A stretch of DNA of 27,500 nt from Symbiodinium natans (GCA_905221605.1 CAJNDS010001001.1:1485292-1512791), one strand, 5' to 3'. Shown: positions 1-11,610, counted from the stretch's first letter. Made by a program: numbers and translations. Notes: generated by a model not told the origin, from the sequence alone.

Positions 1-262
1 CTCTCTTTCTCTCTTCTTTTCTTTTATGGGCGGTATGTCTGGTATCTCGGCCTGGGCAATCGTGCACGGAGAGAAAACGAAAGCTCTGAAGTATGATAAC
101 GGACATGTCAAGTAAAGGTATATGCAAATTATTTGGTAACCAAGAGCAAAAGCCAAATGGGACACAAGTATGTATATATACATATATATGTATCGATTTA
201 AGTATGGGATAAAGGTAAACAGAGCCCTGCGCCAAATAGAACATAAAGGTCCTTGCCACTTA

Positions 263-330
263 GGGGTTTAGGGTTTAAGGTCGAGGGTTTAGGGTTTAGG
301 GTTTAGGGCTTAGGGTTTAGGGTTTAGGGC
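263..330 (+). repeat. Interstitial telomere-like array (TTTAGGG)
   Basis: About eight TTTAGGG heptamers with a few substitutions (GGCTTAGGG, TTTAAGG) lie in one stretch. Confidence 0.85.
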
Positions 331-1036
331 AGGGCTGTATCCTCCAAAGGACACCGGGCCTTGATGGATTTGTTTCCAGAAGGCTTCAGGCAAGCTAACG
401 GGTGTGAAGAGCCCGGGAGGAATTGCGTTCAGCCCACAGTGCTTTTGCTCTAGGAGTTCTGTCACGCAGTGATAGTTGGGCCTAGATCCTCCGGCCGGTT
501 GTCGGGTGGTCTCCGGTCACGCCAATTCTAAACGGAACGCGATATATGCACTATATATATATATACTTATCATAAATTAGACCCTACTTCAACACGGGGC
601 TTCGGGTTTATGGTTGCCTTTCAGGGTTGGCTGCAAATTTATCGGTGCTTAAGAACGCAAGTCCTCCTAACTCAGCGTACCTGTAGGGTTGTACTGGCTG
701 GCTGAGAGCGATGTGTTGTTCGGGCGATGGTATTGTGCAAACTGCGTCCCAGCTGAAAACACTCAACCGTCATCCGTACTTCTGAGGGTCCAGGAGCCCC
801 GAATGTCGCAACATGTCTCTGTTGAGCAGGTGGCTTGCTCGCGTGACCTAGATCCGAGTGATGCCTCCTTGTAGAGACGAAACCCGAAATCCTGACCCTG
901 AACCCTCCCAGAGGCCCGAAAGCCTCTCAGAAGCCCAAAAAGTAAACCCCGGTGACCTCACAACCCCTCAGAACCCTTAAATCTGTCTACAACACTCCAG
1001 TTGCCCACCGCTTTGCCCAAACCATCCTTAACCCTA
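331..1036. other. No recognisable gene
   Basis: Mixed-composition DNA with one TA tract. Short open frames here lack protein-like composition. Confidence 0.6.
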
Positions 1037-1153
1037 CTTTTAGGTTCATGGGCAGTTGTAACTAGGGATTCAAGTAGGGCAACTGGAGTTATCATTGAAT
1101 ATATCTTTAGGGCACTTACAATCCGACTTATACCTACGTTGAACCTCCAAGTA
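1037..1153. repeat. MITE-like inverted-repeat element, copy A
   Basis: The left end is TTTTAGGTTCATGGGCAG. The right end GTTGAACCTCCAAGTA is the inverse of the family end TTGGAGGTTCA. An ACTTATA motif lies near the right end. It is a diverged copy. Confidence 0.45.
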
Positions 1154-2187
1154 AGCCCCAAGGCCGAAACCCTAAAGCCCTAAAACCCGAAACCCCTTTT
1201 GAACCTGGAAGTTGCTTCATGCCAGGACTGAGGCACGCACCTAGAAATCCCGTTTGCAACTGGGACTTGGTGACTGCCAGAAAGCTAGAAATCCCTAAAC
1301 CCTAAGACCTAAATTCCTAAACCCTAAACCCTCAACCCAAAGTGAGTCCCCTGGCCCCCGAGGCCCCAAGCTGGAGGTGGCAGAGCCGAAGGGAGATTTG
1401 AGCCTGTGCGACACGAAGTAGGCCGCCGCCTCTGGGATGGGTGTGGTAACCCTAAACCTTTGGGCATGGGTTTGGGGCTGAAGGTTGAGAGCTTACGATG
1501 GCTTAGGGAAGTTTAGGGCGGTTTAGGGCTTAGGGTTTTTAGTTTCGGGGTTTCTTTGTGGTGCTTCTACAAGGGGGCGGGTGTCGGGTTCCCTGTTCGT
1601 GTCAATGGCTCTGGGATACCGAGTCACGCTGTAGAAGGCCCCAACACAGGACAAGAGCGGAAGAGCCCTCATAAGACACTAAAGCCCTGAAGCCCTACGG
1701 CCCTGCATCCAAAGCCGCACTGAAACCCTCAAGCTCTCAAAGGAAACCCGCCCTTAAAGGACGGTCACAGGCAGCTACTCTTGACATCAGCAGAAATGTG
1801 AAACCGAGAATCGGAGCCTCTGATAAAGACTCTTGTCAGGGCAACTACCCGCCCGAAACTCCAAAGCGCCTGGAGGAGAAGCCACATGACCCCGAGGTTC
1901 TTTGGAAGTGGGTCAGCTGCGCCTCGCATGTGCTCTTGGCGCATGGCAAGAGTGTGACTGCATCTGTTTTCGTAGCCACACACTGCATGTGGTTGCAGGC
2001 GCGGCGTCTAAACCCTACACCCTGACCCTAAACCCCAAACCCCAACCCCCAAACGCTAAACCCCAAGCCTGAATGAATCCCAAGCTCGAAATCCTGCAAG
2101 GTGGCGGCGAATGGCCTGGAATGCCCAAGAGGCCCCGAAGCTGAGCAGCCAGGCCAGGCCCTTGGCCCCCGGGGCCCAGGGTCCTTG

Positions 2188-2340
2188 CAGGGTTTAGGGT
2201 TTAGGGTTTCAGGATTCAGGGCTCAGGGTTCTGGGCTTAGGGTTCAGGGTTTAGGGCTTAGGGCATAGGATTTCGGGTTGGTTGAGTTCATAGAAGGTTC
2301 GGGGCTTAGGGCTTGGGGCTCTTCGGGCATAGGGTCTAAA
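2188..2340 (+). repeat. Degenerate TTTAGGG-like array
   Basis: Heptamer-like units GGGTTTA, GGGTTCA, GGGCTTA and GGATTCA follow one another, decaying towards the right. Similar short or decayed patches in this part of the window are at about 1441-1545, 2830-2850, 3080-3113, 3440-3453, 3818-3900 and 4371-4400 on the plus strand, and 1293-1339, 2010-2068 and 4207-4260 in the CCCTAAA orientation. Confidence 0.75.
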
Positions 2341-3112
2341 CTGCCCAAGACACCACTTACGCCCGTCCTCAGTGCCATCAGAAGCCCCGTGAGAGTCTCG
2401 CCGCTCATTTCGGGGCTCAGCGTGAGCCGCCTGTTCACGTGTTAATCCCTTCCCCCGCGCTTATGAACCCTCTGTAGTATGCGCATGTTAATCATGTTCG
2501 TCTTGAGCCTTCAAAGGATCTGACTTCTCACTTGCGAGAGGGGGATGAGCATGGTCGACTGTTAGATTTCAAGCTGTATTTCTGGACGCCTTCGCACAGC
2601 ACCCCAAATCCCCCAAAACCCTGAAAGCAAATAAAGATTCTTTAAAAAAACTACAAAAATAAAACTCGAGAAACCGACGGCTGGGAGGCTCCCGGCGCCC
2701 GAGCGCAAAACCGCCAGGACGAAAAGCCCTTGGCCTCCGAAGGTGTGCGGCGGCCACGGTGAGGGGCGGCGCTGCCCGGGCCTTGCCAAACTGCCCTCTC
2801 ATCAGGGTCTGCTTTAGGAGCGCTTTGGGCTTTAGGGTTTAGGGTTTTTTTTTGGCACCCGACTAGCCACAGCAAAGCGGGGTTACATGGTCGGTCTCGG
2901 AAAAAGGCAAAAGGAACCTCCTCCAGGGATCTGAGAGCACATTCCCTACCCGGAGGATTCTCGCCCAAGGCATTCAGAGGAGGAAACGTGTGGGGTTGTA
3001 GACACCGAATTCAGCCCTTGAGTGCCCCCCAAACACCAAACCAGGAAGCCCCAAAGCAACACACTACCAATCCCCAACAAGGGTTTAGGGTTTAGGGTTT
3101 AGGACTTAGGGT

Positions 3113-3231
3113 TTGGAGGTTCAGGGGGATACTTCTAAGTAGGTTTTTGAGCAGAGGTCCTAACCCATCGGTTACCCTGCTTCTAACTCCATACCATACT
3201 TATAAATTGTAAGTACCCATGAGCCTTCAAG
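3113..3231. repeat. MITE-like inverted-repeat element, copy B
   Basis: The left end is TTGGAGGTTCAGGGGGATAC. The right end is AAGTACCCATGAGCCTTCAA. They form imperfect inverted termini of about 25 bp, with CTTATAAATTG internal to the right end. Confidence 0.55.
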
Positions 3232-4559
3232 TAGGGTTTAGGGCCAGGGCGAGGATCCAGCCGCAGTCACTTGGAAATGACTCTACAGCCGTCAGTCTGA
3301 AACGACCAAGCTACCCAAGCTCTAGGGCTAAGGCTGAACGATACCCAGGGCTTAGGATTTTAGGCGACCTTCGTGCATGGACCAGCCCAGGCCCAACTAG
3401 AAGCCCAAGCCTGAGCACCCTGCACCGGATCAGGTATTCGGGTTTAGGGTTTAATGTTTCGGTTTCGGGTTGCGGGCGCAGGCTCCTTCAACCCTTTTGC
3501 GGCGCCCCCGCCCTTGATCCTCCACAACTACAGCTACAAGGCTCAGGATTCGGGCATGGGCTTGTGGGCGATCATCATTCAGCCTCCTGGCAGCCCAAAT
3601 CCCAAATCCGAATAGCCCAAACCCTAAGCCGCGCACTTTAGAATCGAACACCCCGACAACCTAAAACCCAAAACCGAAACCCCAGGCCCTGAACCCAAGC
3701 CCCCCAAAAAAAGAAGGCCAAGAATCCTTCGACACTTTCCCCCCGCCCGCCTGGGGCTTTGCGCTCTGAACCAGCAGCGAGACCTGCTTGCGGGATGGAG
3801 GGGTCTAGCTTGTGAAGGAGTTGGAGGGTTCAGGGATTGAGGTTGTTCACGTAAGGGTTGAGGGTTTCAGGGTTGTGGGTCTGGGGTTGAGGACTTCAGG
3901 GAATTCGCTTCTCAGGAGTTGAAGCTTCACAGTTGAGAGTTGGGTTGTGAGGCTCAGGACTCAAGCTCAACGTCTCCATGAGAGATGCTACACAAAGCCC
4001 TAATCCCTACTTCTCCAGGAACCAGCGAAAATTTAGGTAAGTGTCTCTGTCGTACAACACCCTGCTCTTTCGCCCTAAACCCTTCGTGCATCTGGGCTTT
4101 TTGAACCCTGAAGTCAGCTGGGAAAGGCCCTCGACAAGCTTTGTGTCCATGTTGTGTCCATGAACATACAACTTGCTACAAAGGTACCTCGGTGGCTACT
4201 GCAACGAGCACTCGTGCATCTGGACTTAAACCCCAAACCCTCAGCCCTAAACCCTAAACGCGGCGCCTTTGCTCTCAGTAGTGCCGAGGCAGCGGGCACC
4301 GTCTCAAAGGCATGATGAGGATGTGCGATTTGAGGCCAGGGGATTCCCTTCGCAAACAAACGGAGGAGTTTGGGGTTTAAGGTTTAGGGTTTGGGGCTTT
4401 GGGTCAAGCAACACCGTGTTGTGATTTTGTGGTATAGCCTCTTTCAGGGTTTTGCCGGGGGGTTAAGAACCTTCCGGGCAAACTGCCTGGGGGGAGGGTT
4501 GAGGGGGCAGGGCCGAGCGTCAACTGCGAGTGAGCCGGTACACGTGTGTAAACAGCCCA

Positions 4560-4735
4560 ACACCAAACCCCAAACCCAAAATCCGAACACATTAAACAGG
4601 CCGCTGAACCCTCAAACCCGAAACCCTGAACCCCTGAACCAACCCTTAACCCTAAACTAAACCCCTACAACCCAACTCAATAACCCCAAACCCTAAACCC
4701 TAAACCTGAAAACCCTAAACCTGAAAACCCTTTTT
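4560..4735 (-). repeat. Degenerate CCCTAAA array
   Basis: CCCTAAA, CCCGAAA, CCCTGAA and CCCCAAA units form a decayed array. It is oriented opposite to the strong array starting about 100 bp to its right, giving a head-to-head arrangement. Confidence 0.75.
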
Positions 4736-4856
4736 GCAACTGGGCCCCCCGAAAACCCCAATTAAGTCGACCCCCACATTCCCACGGCACCTCGTGGGGG
4801 TGAGGCGGCGCGGCTGTGATGTCCATGATCTCGGCCTCCAGGGCTTAGGGTAGAGG

Positions 4857-5040
4857 GCATAGGGTTTAGGGTTCAGGGTTCAGGGTTTAGGGTTTAGGGT
4901 TTAGGGTTTAGGGTTTAGGGTTTAGGGTTTAGGGTTTAGGGTTTAGGGTTTAGGGTTTAGGGTTTAGGGTTTAGGGTTTACGTAGGGTCTAGGGTCTAGG
5001 GTTTAGGATCTAGGGGAGTCTAGGATCTAGGGTTGGGTGC
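4857..5040 (+). repeat. Strong interstitial TTTAGGG array with TCTAGGG variants
   Basis: Bases 4886-4979 are about 13 uninterrupted perfect TTTAGGG units. The left edge has TTCAGGG variants, and the right edge changes to GTCTAGG and GATCTAGG variants. Confidence 0.95.
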
Positions 5041-5215
5041 TAGGGTTTGGGTGATTGGGGATGGGGGCTTAGGGTGGTAGAGTTTAGGTGATTTGGGGCT
5101 GTAGGGCTGTAGGGATTAAAGGCTCTGACATTTGGAGGCTTGTTGCCCTAAACTTTGCACCCTAAACCCCAAACCCTAAACCGAGACAGCATCGCTGGCA
5201 CCAGGAGGGATGTGC

Positions 5216-5288
5216 CTTGGAGGTTCATGGGAACTTACCAGGCCATTACTTAGTCATAACCATAGACACACTACTTTTAACCTCCAAG
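5216..5288. repeat. MITE-like inverted-repeat element, copy C
   Basis: It has perfect 10-bp inverted ends, CTTGGAGGTT and AACCTCCAAG. The interior contains GTCATAACCATAG, shared exactly with copy E. At 73 bp it is the shortest copy. Confidence 0.6.
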
Positions 5289-6265
5289 TAAGTGCACATT
5301 CTAGTCCCCCAACAGGTTAGGTTACCTACTCAGCAAGTTCAAGCCCGAATCCCGAATCCTAAGCTCCCGGATGTTCAGGGTTCAGCCCAAGTGCCAAGTA
5401 AGGCAGCACCGTCTCCGCGAAGTCCGTGGGGCTCGGCCCTGGCGGGTTCTGCTGGGTGCTATGTCCCGAGGCGTTAGGCTTCCCTCACAAGGGTGTAGGG
5501 TTTTGGGTTTTAGGGCTTCTCCAGCACCATCTCGGACTTGGCCACCCACACTGCAGACACTCCAAGTATTGACTCTGCAGGAAACAGTCGTGGTTATTTG
5601 AAGGAAGACGGAAAAAAGTCGCACAACCACCGGGCGTAGTCGGCACACACGTCCGGGTTTAGGGTTTAGGGCTTAGTCAACACGATGCGATTTTGGTGAC
5701 CACTCGACGCCAGCCCAAAGAAGCCACCAGAGAGAGCTCAACTGCTGTTTTGTGCTTTGTGGTCTTTCCGCAGTGGCACACCCCTCGCAAGAATGGCCCA
5801 TGTGACATAGCAGTCTTGCAGCGCTACGGCGTGGTTGCGCAAGAACCCAAGGCGAAGCCGTTTTGGGTTGAGGTTCGGGGTTCGACACGTCTGCATAGGG
5901 CTACTTCCGTCACGTGCGCTGCTTCCCCCGCAGTGCGCATGGGCACATCTCTCAAGCCCAGGGCCCTGCCCAATTGACAAATACGTACTTTGCACCGGTA
6001 GCCCCCAATGATTATGTTTCAACTCGCTTGTTCTCTACTGCGCTTGTGATAATACATGACTCGATCTATAGAATATAATATAGTTTAAAGACTCTGCCTG
6101 ACTGAGCAAGTTCTCCCACTTTCGTGATTTGGGTTGCACGTTGTTGTCCTAGACCCACAGCTCACTGATCCGCCAAAGAAACCGCTTTCAGAGCTTTTTC
6201 AATGGGCTCTCACGCATCATGCCAGTCCGAGGAAGTACTTGCATCCTCGCCAAAAGAGCCTGAGC
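5289..6265. other. No recognisable gene
   Basis: It holds a short TTTAGGG patch (about 5657-5676). Overlapping open frames on both strands at 5673-6022 have no recognisable domain and look like chance frames in GC-rich DNA. Confidence 0.5.
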
Positions 6266-6670
6266 TCAGGCGCCGCCCGCCGCCTTGGGGTGGGCTTCCA
6301 ACAGTTGTCGTGGAACTCGGAGGCGCATTATGATGCTTTTGGAGGATGCGAAAGTGGCAGTAGAGGAATCATATCCGTAGCCGGCCATGGCATTGAGAAC
6401 ATGTGCGCGCGAGCAAAATACTCTTCCTTTGCCTTTGCCGCCTTTTCCTGCGCTTGCCAACTCGGTCATGATCTCCCCTTTGCTTTTTGCTATGATGCCA
6501 TCCGCAATCAGAACAAAGATAGAGTCGCCGCATAGGTACCATGGTTCCTGTTCTCCCGACAGCAATTCGATGAAGTAATCCACAAACTCCGTTTCTATCT
6601 CCTTTCGCAACACTTCAGCCCGCGACTCAGCCATCTGCACGATCGCTTTGGCCAGCCTGCTGGTTGTCAT
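6266..6670 (-). CDS. Hypothetical protein, possible exon
   Basis: I do not recognise it. From the ATG at 6668-6670 it gives 134 residues beginning MTTSRLAKAIVQMAESRAEV. It has a charged amphipathic helix-like start, a hydrophobic middle (GDSIFVLIADGIIA), then a Gly/Lys-rich patch. The frame is also open upstream to an ATG at 6766. After the TGA the same frame continues for about 28 further codons, so it may be a broken or spliced gene. The balanced, protein-like composition contrasts with the low-complexity translations of neighbouring DNA. No neighbour gives functional context. It could still be a chance open frame. Confidence 0.3.
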   Translation of the reverse strand: MTTSRLAKAIVQMAESRAEVLRKEIETEFVDYFIELLSGEQEPWYLCGDSIFVLIADGIIAKSKGEIMTELASAGKGGKGKGRVFCSRAHVLNAMAGYGYDSSTATFASSKSIIMRLRVPRQLLEAHPKAAGGA

Positions 6671-6989
6671 GGCTAAGTGGTGATGAGACTTTGGATAAGT
6701 CTTCCTGCAAACTGAAGTAAATTGAGGCTGACCTCCGCCAGAGAAGCTGCACTTCAGCAAGATCATGCACTTTTGGTTTTGCCATCTGAGCCTCAGATTG
6801 TTCAGGTCCCTATTGCAGAGTAGTCTTTATAAACACATCCAGCTGTGAGTTCTTCTTCCTTGGTCGTCAAGATCACAGCCGTGGTTCTCCAAGGTCGGCA
6901 GCCTTTAAATTCCTTCGCAGCCTTTCTTCGCAAACAAAATGTGAGAACCCCCTTGCCAATGTCGGGGCACTTTGAGAGGTGATTTTGAT

Positions 6990-7135
6990 ATTCCTATACT
7001 TGTAGTGGAATGGGGAGGTAGTGGTGAAATTCGGGGGGAATTGTAGTAGGGAGTATAGGAAAGCTTTTTGGATTATGGATGAGGCAGTCTGCTATTCCTA
7101 TACTTGTGTTGGCAATGGGGATGTAGTGGTGGCAC
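6990..7135. repeat. Two-copy degenerate direct repeat
   Basis: ATTCCTATACTTGTAGTGG with GGGGAGGTAGTGGTG at about 6990 recurs near 7095 as ATTCCTATACTTGTGTTGG with GGGGATGTAGTGGTG. An inverted echo, AGTATAGGAAAG, lies between them. Confidence 0.55.
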
Positions 7136-7439
7136 AATTGGTGAGATGTAGGGGGGGGGGGGGTGTAAAGGAATCATCTTCGAATGGGTGGGTTAGTGGT
7201 AGGCTGGTGGTAGTATCACCCAATACGGGCAAAGGTTCCGCTTACTTCTTCAGGGGGTATTCTTCAGGTTGTATTTTGGGGCTACTTACAGGAAACTCCA
7301 AAAGTTGGAACATCATTCTCCTCATATCCCAAGAGGGTTACCAAAGTCAATCCCAGCATAAATCGTCCTTAAACCATGTTCCAACTTTATGGAGTTTACC
7401 GAAAGTTTTTTTGGGGTTATATATGGTATATATAAGGGT

Positions 7440-7672
7440 TATCTAGGGGAATAAGATCATGGGTCCCTTCTAGGGGTCCCTCCTTATACCCCTAAAAACC
7501 CCAAAACCCTACACCCTAAACCCTCAAAATATACAATCTAAAGGGGCTATCTAGGGGAAGAAGATTCAGGGTCCCTCCTTATACCCCCTAAAAACCCAAA
7601 ACCCTAGACCCTAAAGGTATATATGACATATACAGGGGGAAGAAGATGAAAGGGTCCCTCCTTATACCCCTT
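7440..7672. repeat. Local tandem repeat, three decaying units
   Basis: Each unit has CTAGGGGAAGAAGAT (or CAGGGGGAAGAAGAT) followed by GGGTCCCTCCTTATACCCC and CTAAAAACCC. Units begin near 7440, 7548 and 7633, and unit length shrinks towards the right. Confidence 0.75.
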
Positions 7673-7751
7673 AAGTTGGGTTCAGGGGTCGCTTCCCCCA
7701 GCCGGCCTGGTCCCTGCGGTCTCCCCACGGCCGGCCACAGCGCCAGCACCT

Positions 7752-7830
7752 CCAGGGTTTGGGGTTGCAGGTTTGGGGTTTAGGATTTAGGGTTTGGGTT
7801 TGGGGTTTACGGTTTAGGGCTTAGGGTTTA
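7752..7830 (+). repeat. Degenerate TTTAGGG-like array
   Basis: Mixed TTTGGGG, TTTAGGG and TTTACGG units. Confidence 0.7.
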
Positions 7831-8237
7831 TTTTGTGCCACAGGCCTAGCTGACACCTTACTTCGGGTTTGCGGTTGAAGGTTCGGTTCGGACTTGGCGT
7901 TTAGGTCTTAGAGGCTTTGAAGGCTTAGGGTTTAGCATTTTGAAATCTGGGAGTCTCAGGGTTGAGCGGTTTGCGGCCGTTGTTCAGGAGTTGGGATAAA
8001 TTTGTGGCTCGTCAACATAAACCCCAACACTCTACAGCCCAACAAATTCTCATGGTCTGCTGGGGTCTGCTGTTCGCGTGCGGCGAAAGACGCATGTGCA
8101 CGCAAGACGCGTATGCGCACATGCTGCAAGTGCATGCTCAAGCTAGACTTCGGCATTGAGTCTGGCGGATCTTGATAGAAACTTACAGAAGCCTCAGGAC
8201 TCAAACACAAGCACCTGCGTCTACGTCAAGCCCCCAG

Positions 8238-8312
8238 TTCAGGGTTTAGGGTTTAGGGTTTAGGATCTGGGGTTTAGGGTTTAGGGTTTAGGGTTTAGGG
8301 TTTAGGGTTTAG
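8238..8312 (+). repeat. TTTAGGG array
   Basis: About ten heptamers, mostly perfect, with one GATCTGGGG interruption. Confidence 0.9.
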
Positions 8313-8832
8313 AGGCTCAGGCATTGATTCTGGGCTTATTTATGTGCAAATCGAAGCTCCTGAACAGGCCCAAACCCCTACAAAACGACCCAACTGGGAA
8401 GTCTTCAGACACGGCACCGCATCTGCCAGACGCGGAGGGTCTTGTGCCATGATCCTGCGGACCCATGAGAGGTTCAGCCACCGTCGACATACATGTTCTT
8501 GACTATAAGTCTCGCCCGCCTTGACCCGTAGCATTCTTCATAATGTCTGAGTAGACTGAGGTTCCATCACAGCTTAGAGTACTTGATACTTCTGAACAAT
8601 GTGTTGATCTTACTTGACTGAACTGCTTCCTCCTGCTACCATTGATAGAAATATTCTATCACCTATACCTACCCGATAATCTGAAGTCGTGCCCATCCTT
8701 TCTCCAATATCTCCACGAGGCGTATCTTGCACCGCCCACATCTGAAACGATCACATTCAAAGGTAGCACGGCTTAGACCCTTGACGGTGCGATGTCACGC
8801 TTCAGCGGTTGGCATCTTTTCTTAGCTTTCCG

Positions 8833-9035
8833 GGTTAGGGTTTAGGGTTTAGGGTTTAGGGTTTAGGGTTTAGGGTTTAGGGTTTAGGGTTTAGGGTTTA
8901 GGGCTTAGGGCTTAGGGCTTAGGGCTTAGGGCTTAGGGCTTAGGGCTTAGGGTTTAGGGTTTAGGGTTTAGGGTTTAATCGTTTAGGGTTTGGGGTTAAG
9001 GGCAACACGATTTGTGGGTTAGGGTTTAGGGTTTG
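8833..9035 (+). repeat. TTTAGGG array with internal GCTTAGG variant block
   Basis: Perfect TTTAGGG units are followed by seven consecutive GCTTAGG units (about 8903-8951), then perfect units again to about 8978, and a decayed right edge. Confidence 0.95.
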
Positions 9036-9289
9036 GGGAGTCCCTGTAGCATAGTGGCTGCTAGGCTCTGACGGAGGTGACCCCTAATCGTAGGGTCCCA
9101 TCCAGCCGAATCCACCTTTCTGTCGAAACATATGACGTCGTATGACATGAAATCATGAAAGTCCACGGTTTTCTGGCCAAGAACAAACAAACCGGTATAC
9201 GAACGATTACCCATGACGTGAAATCGCGTGCGGATGACATGAAACGATGAAAGTGTCGCACCCATCCAACTCCTGCTGATGCTGTTAGC

Positions 9290-9325
9290 TTTCTTAGAGA
9301 CCCCTACTTTCTTAGAGACCCCTAC
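9290..9325. repeat. Exact 18-bp tandem duplication
   Basis: TTTCTTAGAGACCCCTAC occurs twice without a gap. Confidence 0.95.
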
Positions 9326-9555
9326 TACTCGAGCCTCTAGCAGTAGCACCACCTCCCAATCTGTTGACTAGCGAAAGCGTTGGTTCTGCCGATTCAAAAT
9401 TGACCGTCGGATTTTTCAACGTTCGTCCTGTGATATTTGTTTGCTACAATCCAGAATCTATTGTTACTCTGCGGGGTGTGTGCCAGCATTTCTGTCTGCA
9501 CCTGTGGATTCCACACATGCTTTGACCAATTCATCTTGTTCTGTCCTTGTTTTCT

Positions 9556-9559
9556 TTTT

Positions 9560-9613
<54 letters not shown>

Positions 9614-9632
9614 CCTCCCTCCCTCCCTCCCT

Positions 9633-9676
<44 letters not shown>

Positions 9677-9680
9677 CTAG
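9556..9680. repeat. Polypyrimidine CT / CCCT microsatellite
   Basis: A long CT tract is interrupted by six CCCT units in its middle. A second pure CT tract lies at about 9940-9986, and the window itself begins with a CT-rich run. Confidence 0.95.
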
Positions 9681-9936
9681 GGGCGTGGAGGCGAACCCCC
9701 CCGGGCGTCATCGCCCGCTCCTGTATTTGGGGCTGTGCGTCGGTTCGAGAGGGTACCTGTTGTGCAGCCGGTATTTCCCCCATTCCCCTTCCCCCCGTAG
9801 TTCGGATGGAATAACCCCCACTCGTCCCCCATAAGGCCAGGCCACCGGCTGCACTGCGGGCCCCCTCCGGTTGGAGCTGTTGTGAGACTATTTGGCGTGG
9901 TATTACATGCCTCGCCTGCCGGTCTCGGGCTTATTC

Positions 9937-9988
<52 letters not shown>

Positions 9989-11357
9989 TGTTGCATCTGT
10001 TCATTTGAAAATGAGGACTATTTCTAGTTGTGTGTATTGACAAGCTCATGGTGTATCCATTTCTACTTCGTTGGGGCAGTTCTGTTATTGTGCAACCTTT
10101 TGGTAACTATTTCTCAAGTCAGTGTTGACATCGTGAATGCAGCTAAGTTCTGCCATGGCTTGTGCACAGCTTGATATGCACTTCCACAGTAGCATCGGCA
10201 CTTGCTGCGATTTCTACTGTGGTGATGTCTGCTGAACTCTGCTTTCGGAGAATGTTTGCGAGATGTGGGATCCGCGCATTGTGACACTGCATGCAATTAG
10301 TATGCGCTTTATGGCCTAAATCCTGTGGCTCCGAAGCATCGTTCTCAGGCATGTCCGTACCTAGCATTCATGAGTCATTGTTGGGCCCGCTCTGAAACAG
10401 CTTTGGTTGTATAAACTTCTCTTTATGGACCATCGGGGACTTCTTCATACCTCAATGCGGGGTAGGCTGCCTCGATGAAACGGAAAGCGATTCTTGTCCT
10501 AAACGACAAAAACATGTGGGCAATGAACCACAAGGATATTCAGAAATATAGTTACTTAACTGCACCGTTACAAGGCGAAGAATAGTGCATGGCACTGGCA
10601 TGGCATATCAACGGCGCTTGATGTTTGTAAGTGATTGTGCCAGGATGATCAAGATGAAGAGCCTGAACCGCACATTGATGAACAAACAATCAACAATCAC
10701 AAGTGTTCGTGGGAGGAGAACACCACCAAAGAGAAACTCAAAGTACAACAAAAGGATGATTTTAAAAAAAAAATGTAGTAGAACCTGGCATTTACTCATA
10801 AGGTTTCAGAACTAAAGGATGAATTCATCCACAATGGCACCTCTGTCCAGAAGATGATGGTCTTTCTCACTAGACTGAGACTGATCTAGCAACACAGAAT
10901 GCATGTAGACAATTAAGCTCGAAGTGGAGAATTTGTAAAGGATCAAGGAGACCGCTGCTAGTATGAACTTCGGAATGCTCAATGGCAGGTTTGGGTGGCC
11001 CTATAAAAATTAGAAGTAAATCTAAAAGACTGCAAAATGTTCATCAAAAGTGTTTTTATGGCTTCAAAAGGATTATATAGTGGGACTAAGGGTAATGAAC
11101 AACTGACATTAAGTTCAAACCTACCCCTGTGCGGTAATAAACCCTTTGAATCCAAAACCACTTTTGATTACACACAAACCCCCCTATCAGCCGAGGCTTG
11201 TTCATCTAACCTGCCCAGCCCCGAAGTGTTAACTGTCAACTTATTGAAACCCCCCCGAAGCAGCCGTCCTCCACAGCACCGGCAAATCCTCCTTAGTGAA
11301 GCCTTGGCTCCACGGGACCACGTCCGGTGGTTCTCAGCTAGAATGGTTCGTTCAGGG
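9681..11357. other. Gene-free stretch without telomere-like repeats
   Basis: Apart from the CT tract near 9940 this is complex sequence with lower GC from about 10000 on. I found no domain-like translation, tRNA or rRNA. It could be decayed transposon or intron sequence. Confidence 0.45.
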
Positions 11358-11446
11358 CGTAGGGTTTAGGGTTTGTGGGGTTTCGGGCTTAGGGTTTGTG
11401 AGGTTTGTGAGGTTTGTGAGGATTGTGAGGATTGTGGGGTTTGTGG
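11358..11446 (+). repeat. TTTAGGG patch followed by a GTTTGTGAG minisatellite
   Basis: A short telomere-like patch passes into 9-bp units GTTTGTGAG / GATTGTGAG, repeated about five times (11393-11446). Confidence 0.8.
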
Positions 11447-11610
11447 TTCTAGTTTTTTAAAGTTCATGCGACAACTCAGCACCTGAATTGGAACTTGAAA
11501 AAAACCCTCTGAAATATGCTCCTGAATATGATTTGCCGAAACCGAATGGAAAATGAAAAAAATCCTTGAAGGGACTACCTAGGCCCAAATAATCCCGAAA
11601 GTTGCCCCTT

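Noticed and set aside
3219-3641. 140-codon plus-strand frame
   Set aside because: It begins inside MITE copy B and is full of telomere-like words (GLGF type translations).
7021-7446. 141-codon plus-strand open frame
   Set aside because: It starts at GTG, spans a long G run and local tandem repeats, and has no domain-like pattern.
8643-8661. Hairpin TGATAGAA-ATA-TTCTATCA as a terminator or small RNA
   Set aside because: An 8-bp arm alone, with no T run, promoter or neighbouring gene, is expected by chance in this length.
9394-9834. Several open frames across the CT microsatellite
   Set aside because: They are Leu/Ser/Pro or Arg/Glu low-complexity translations of the CT tract.
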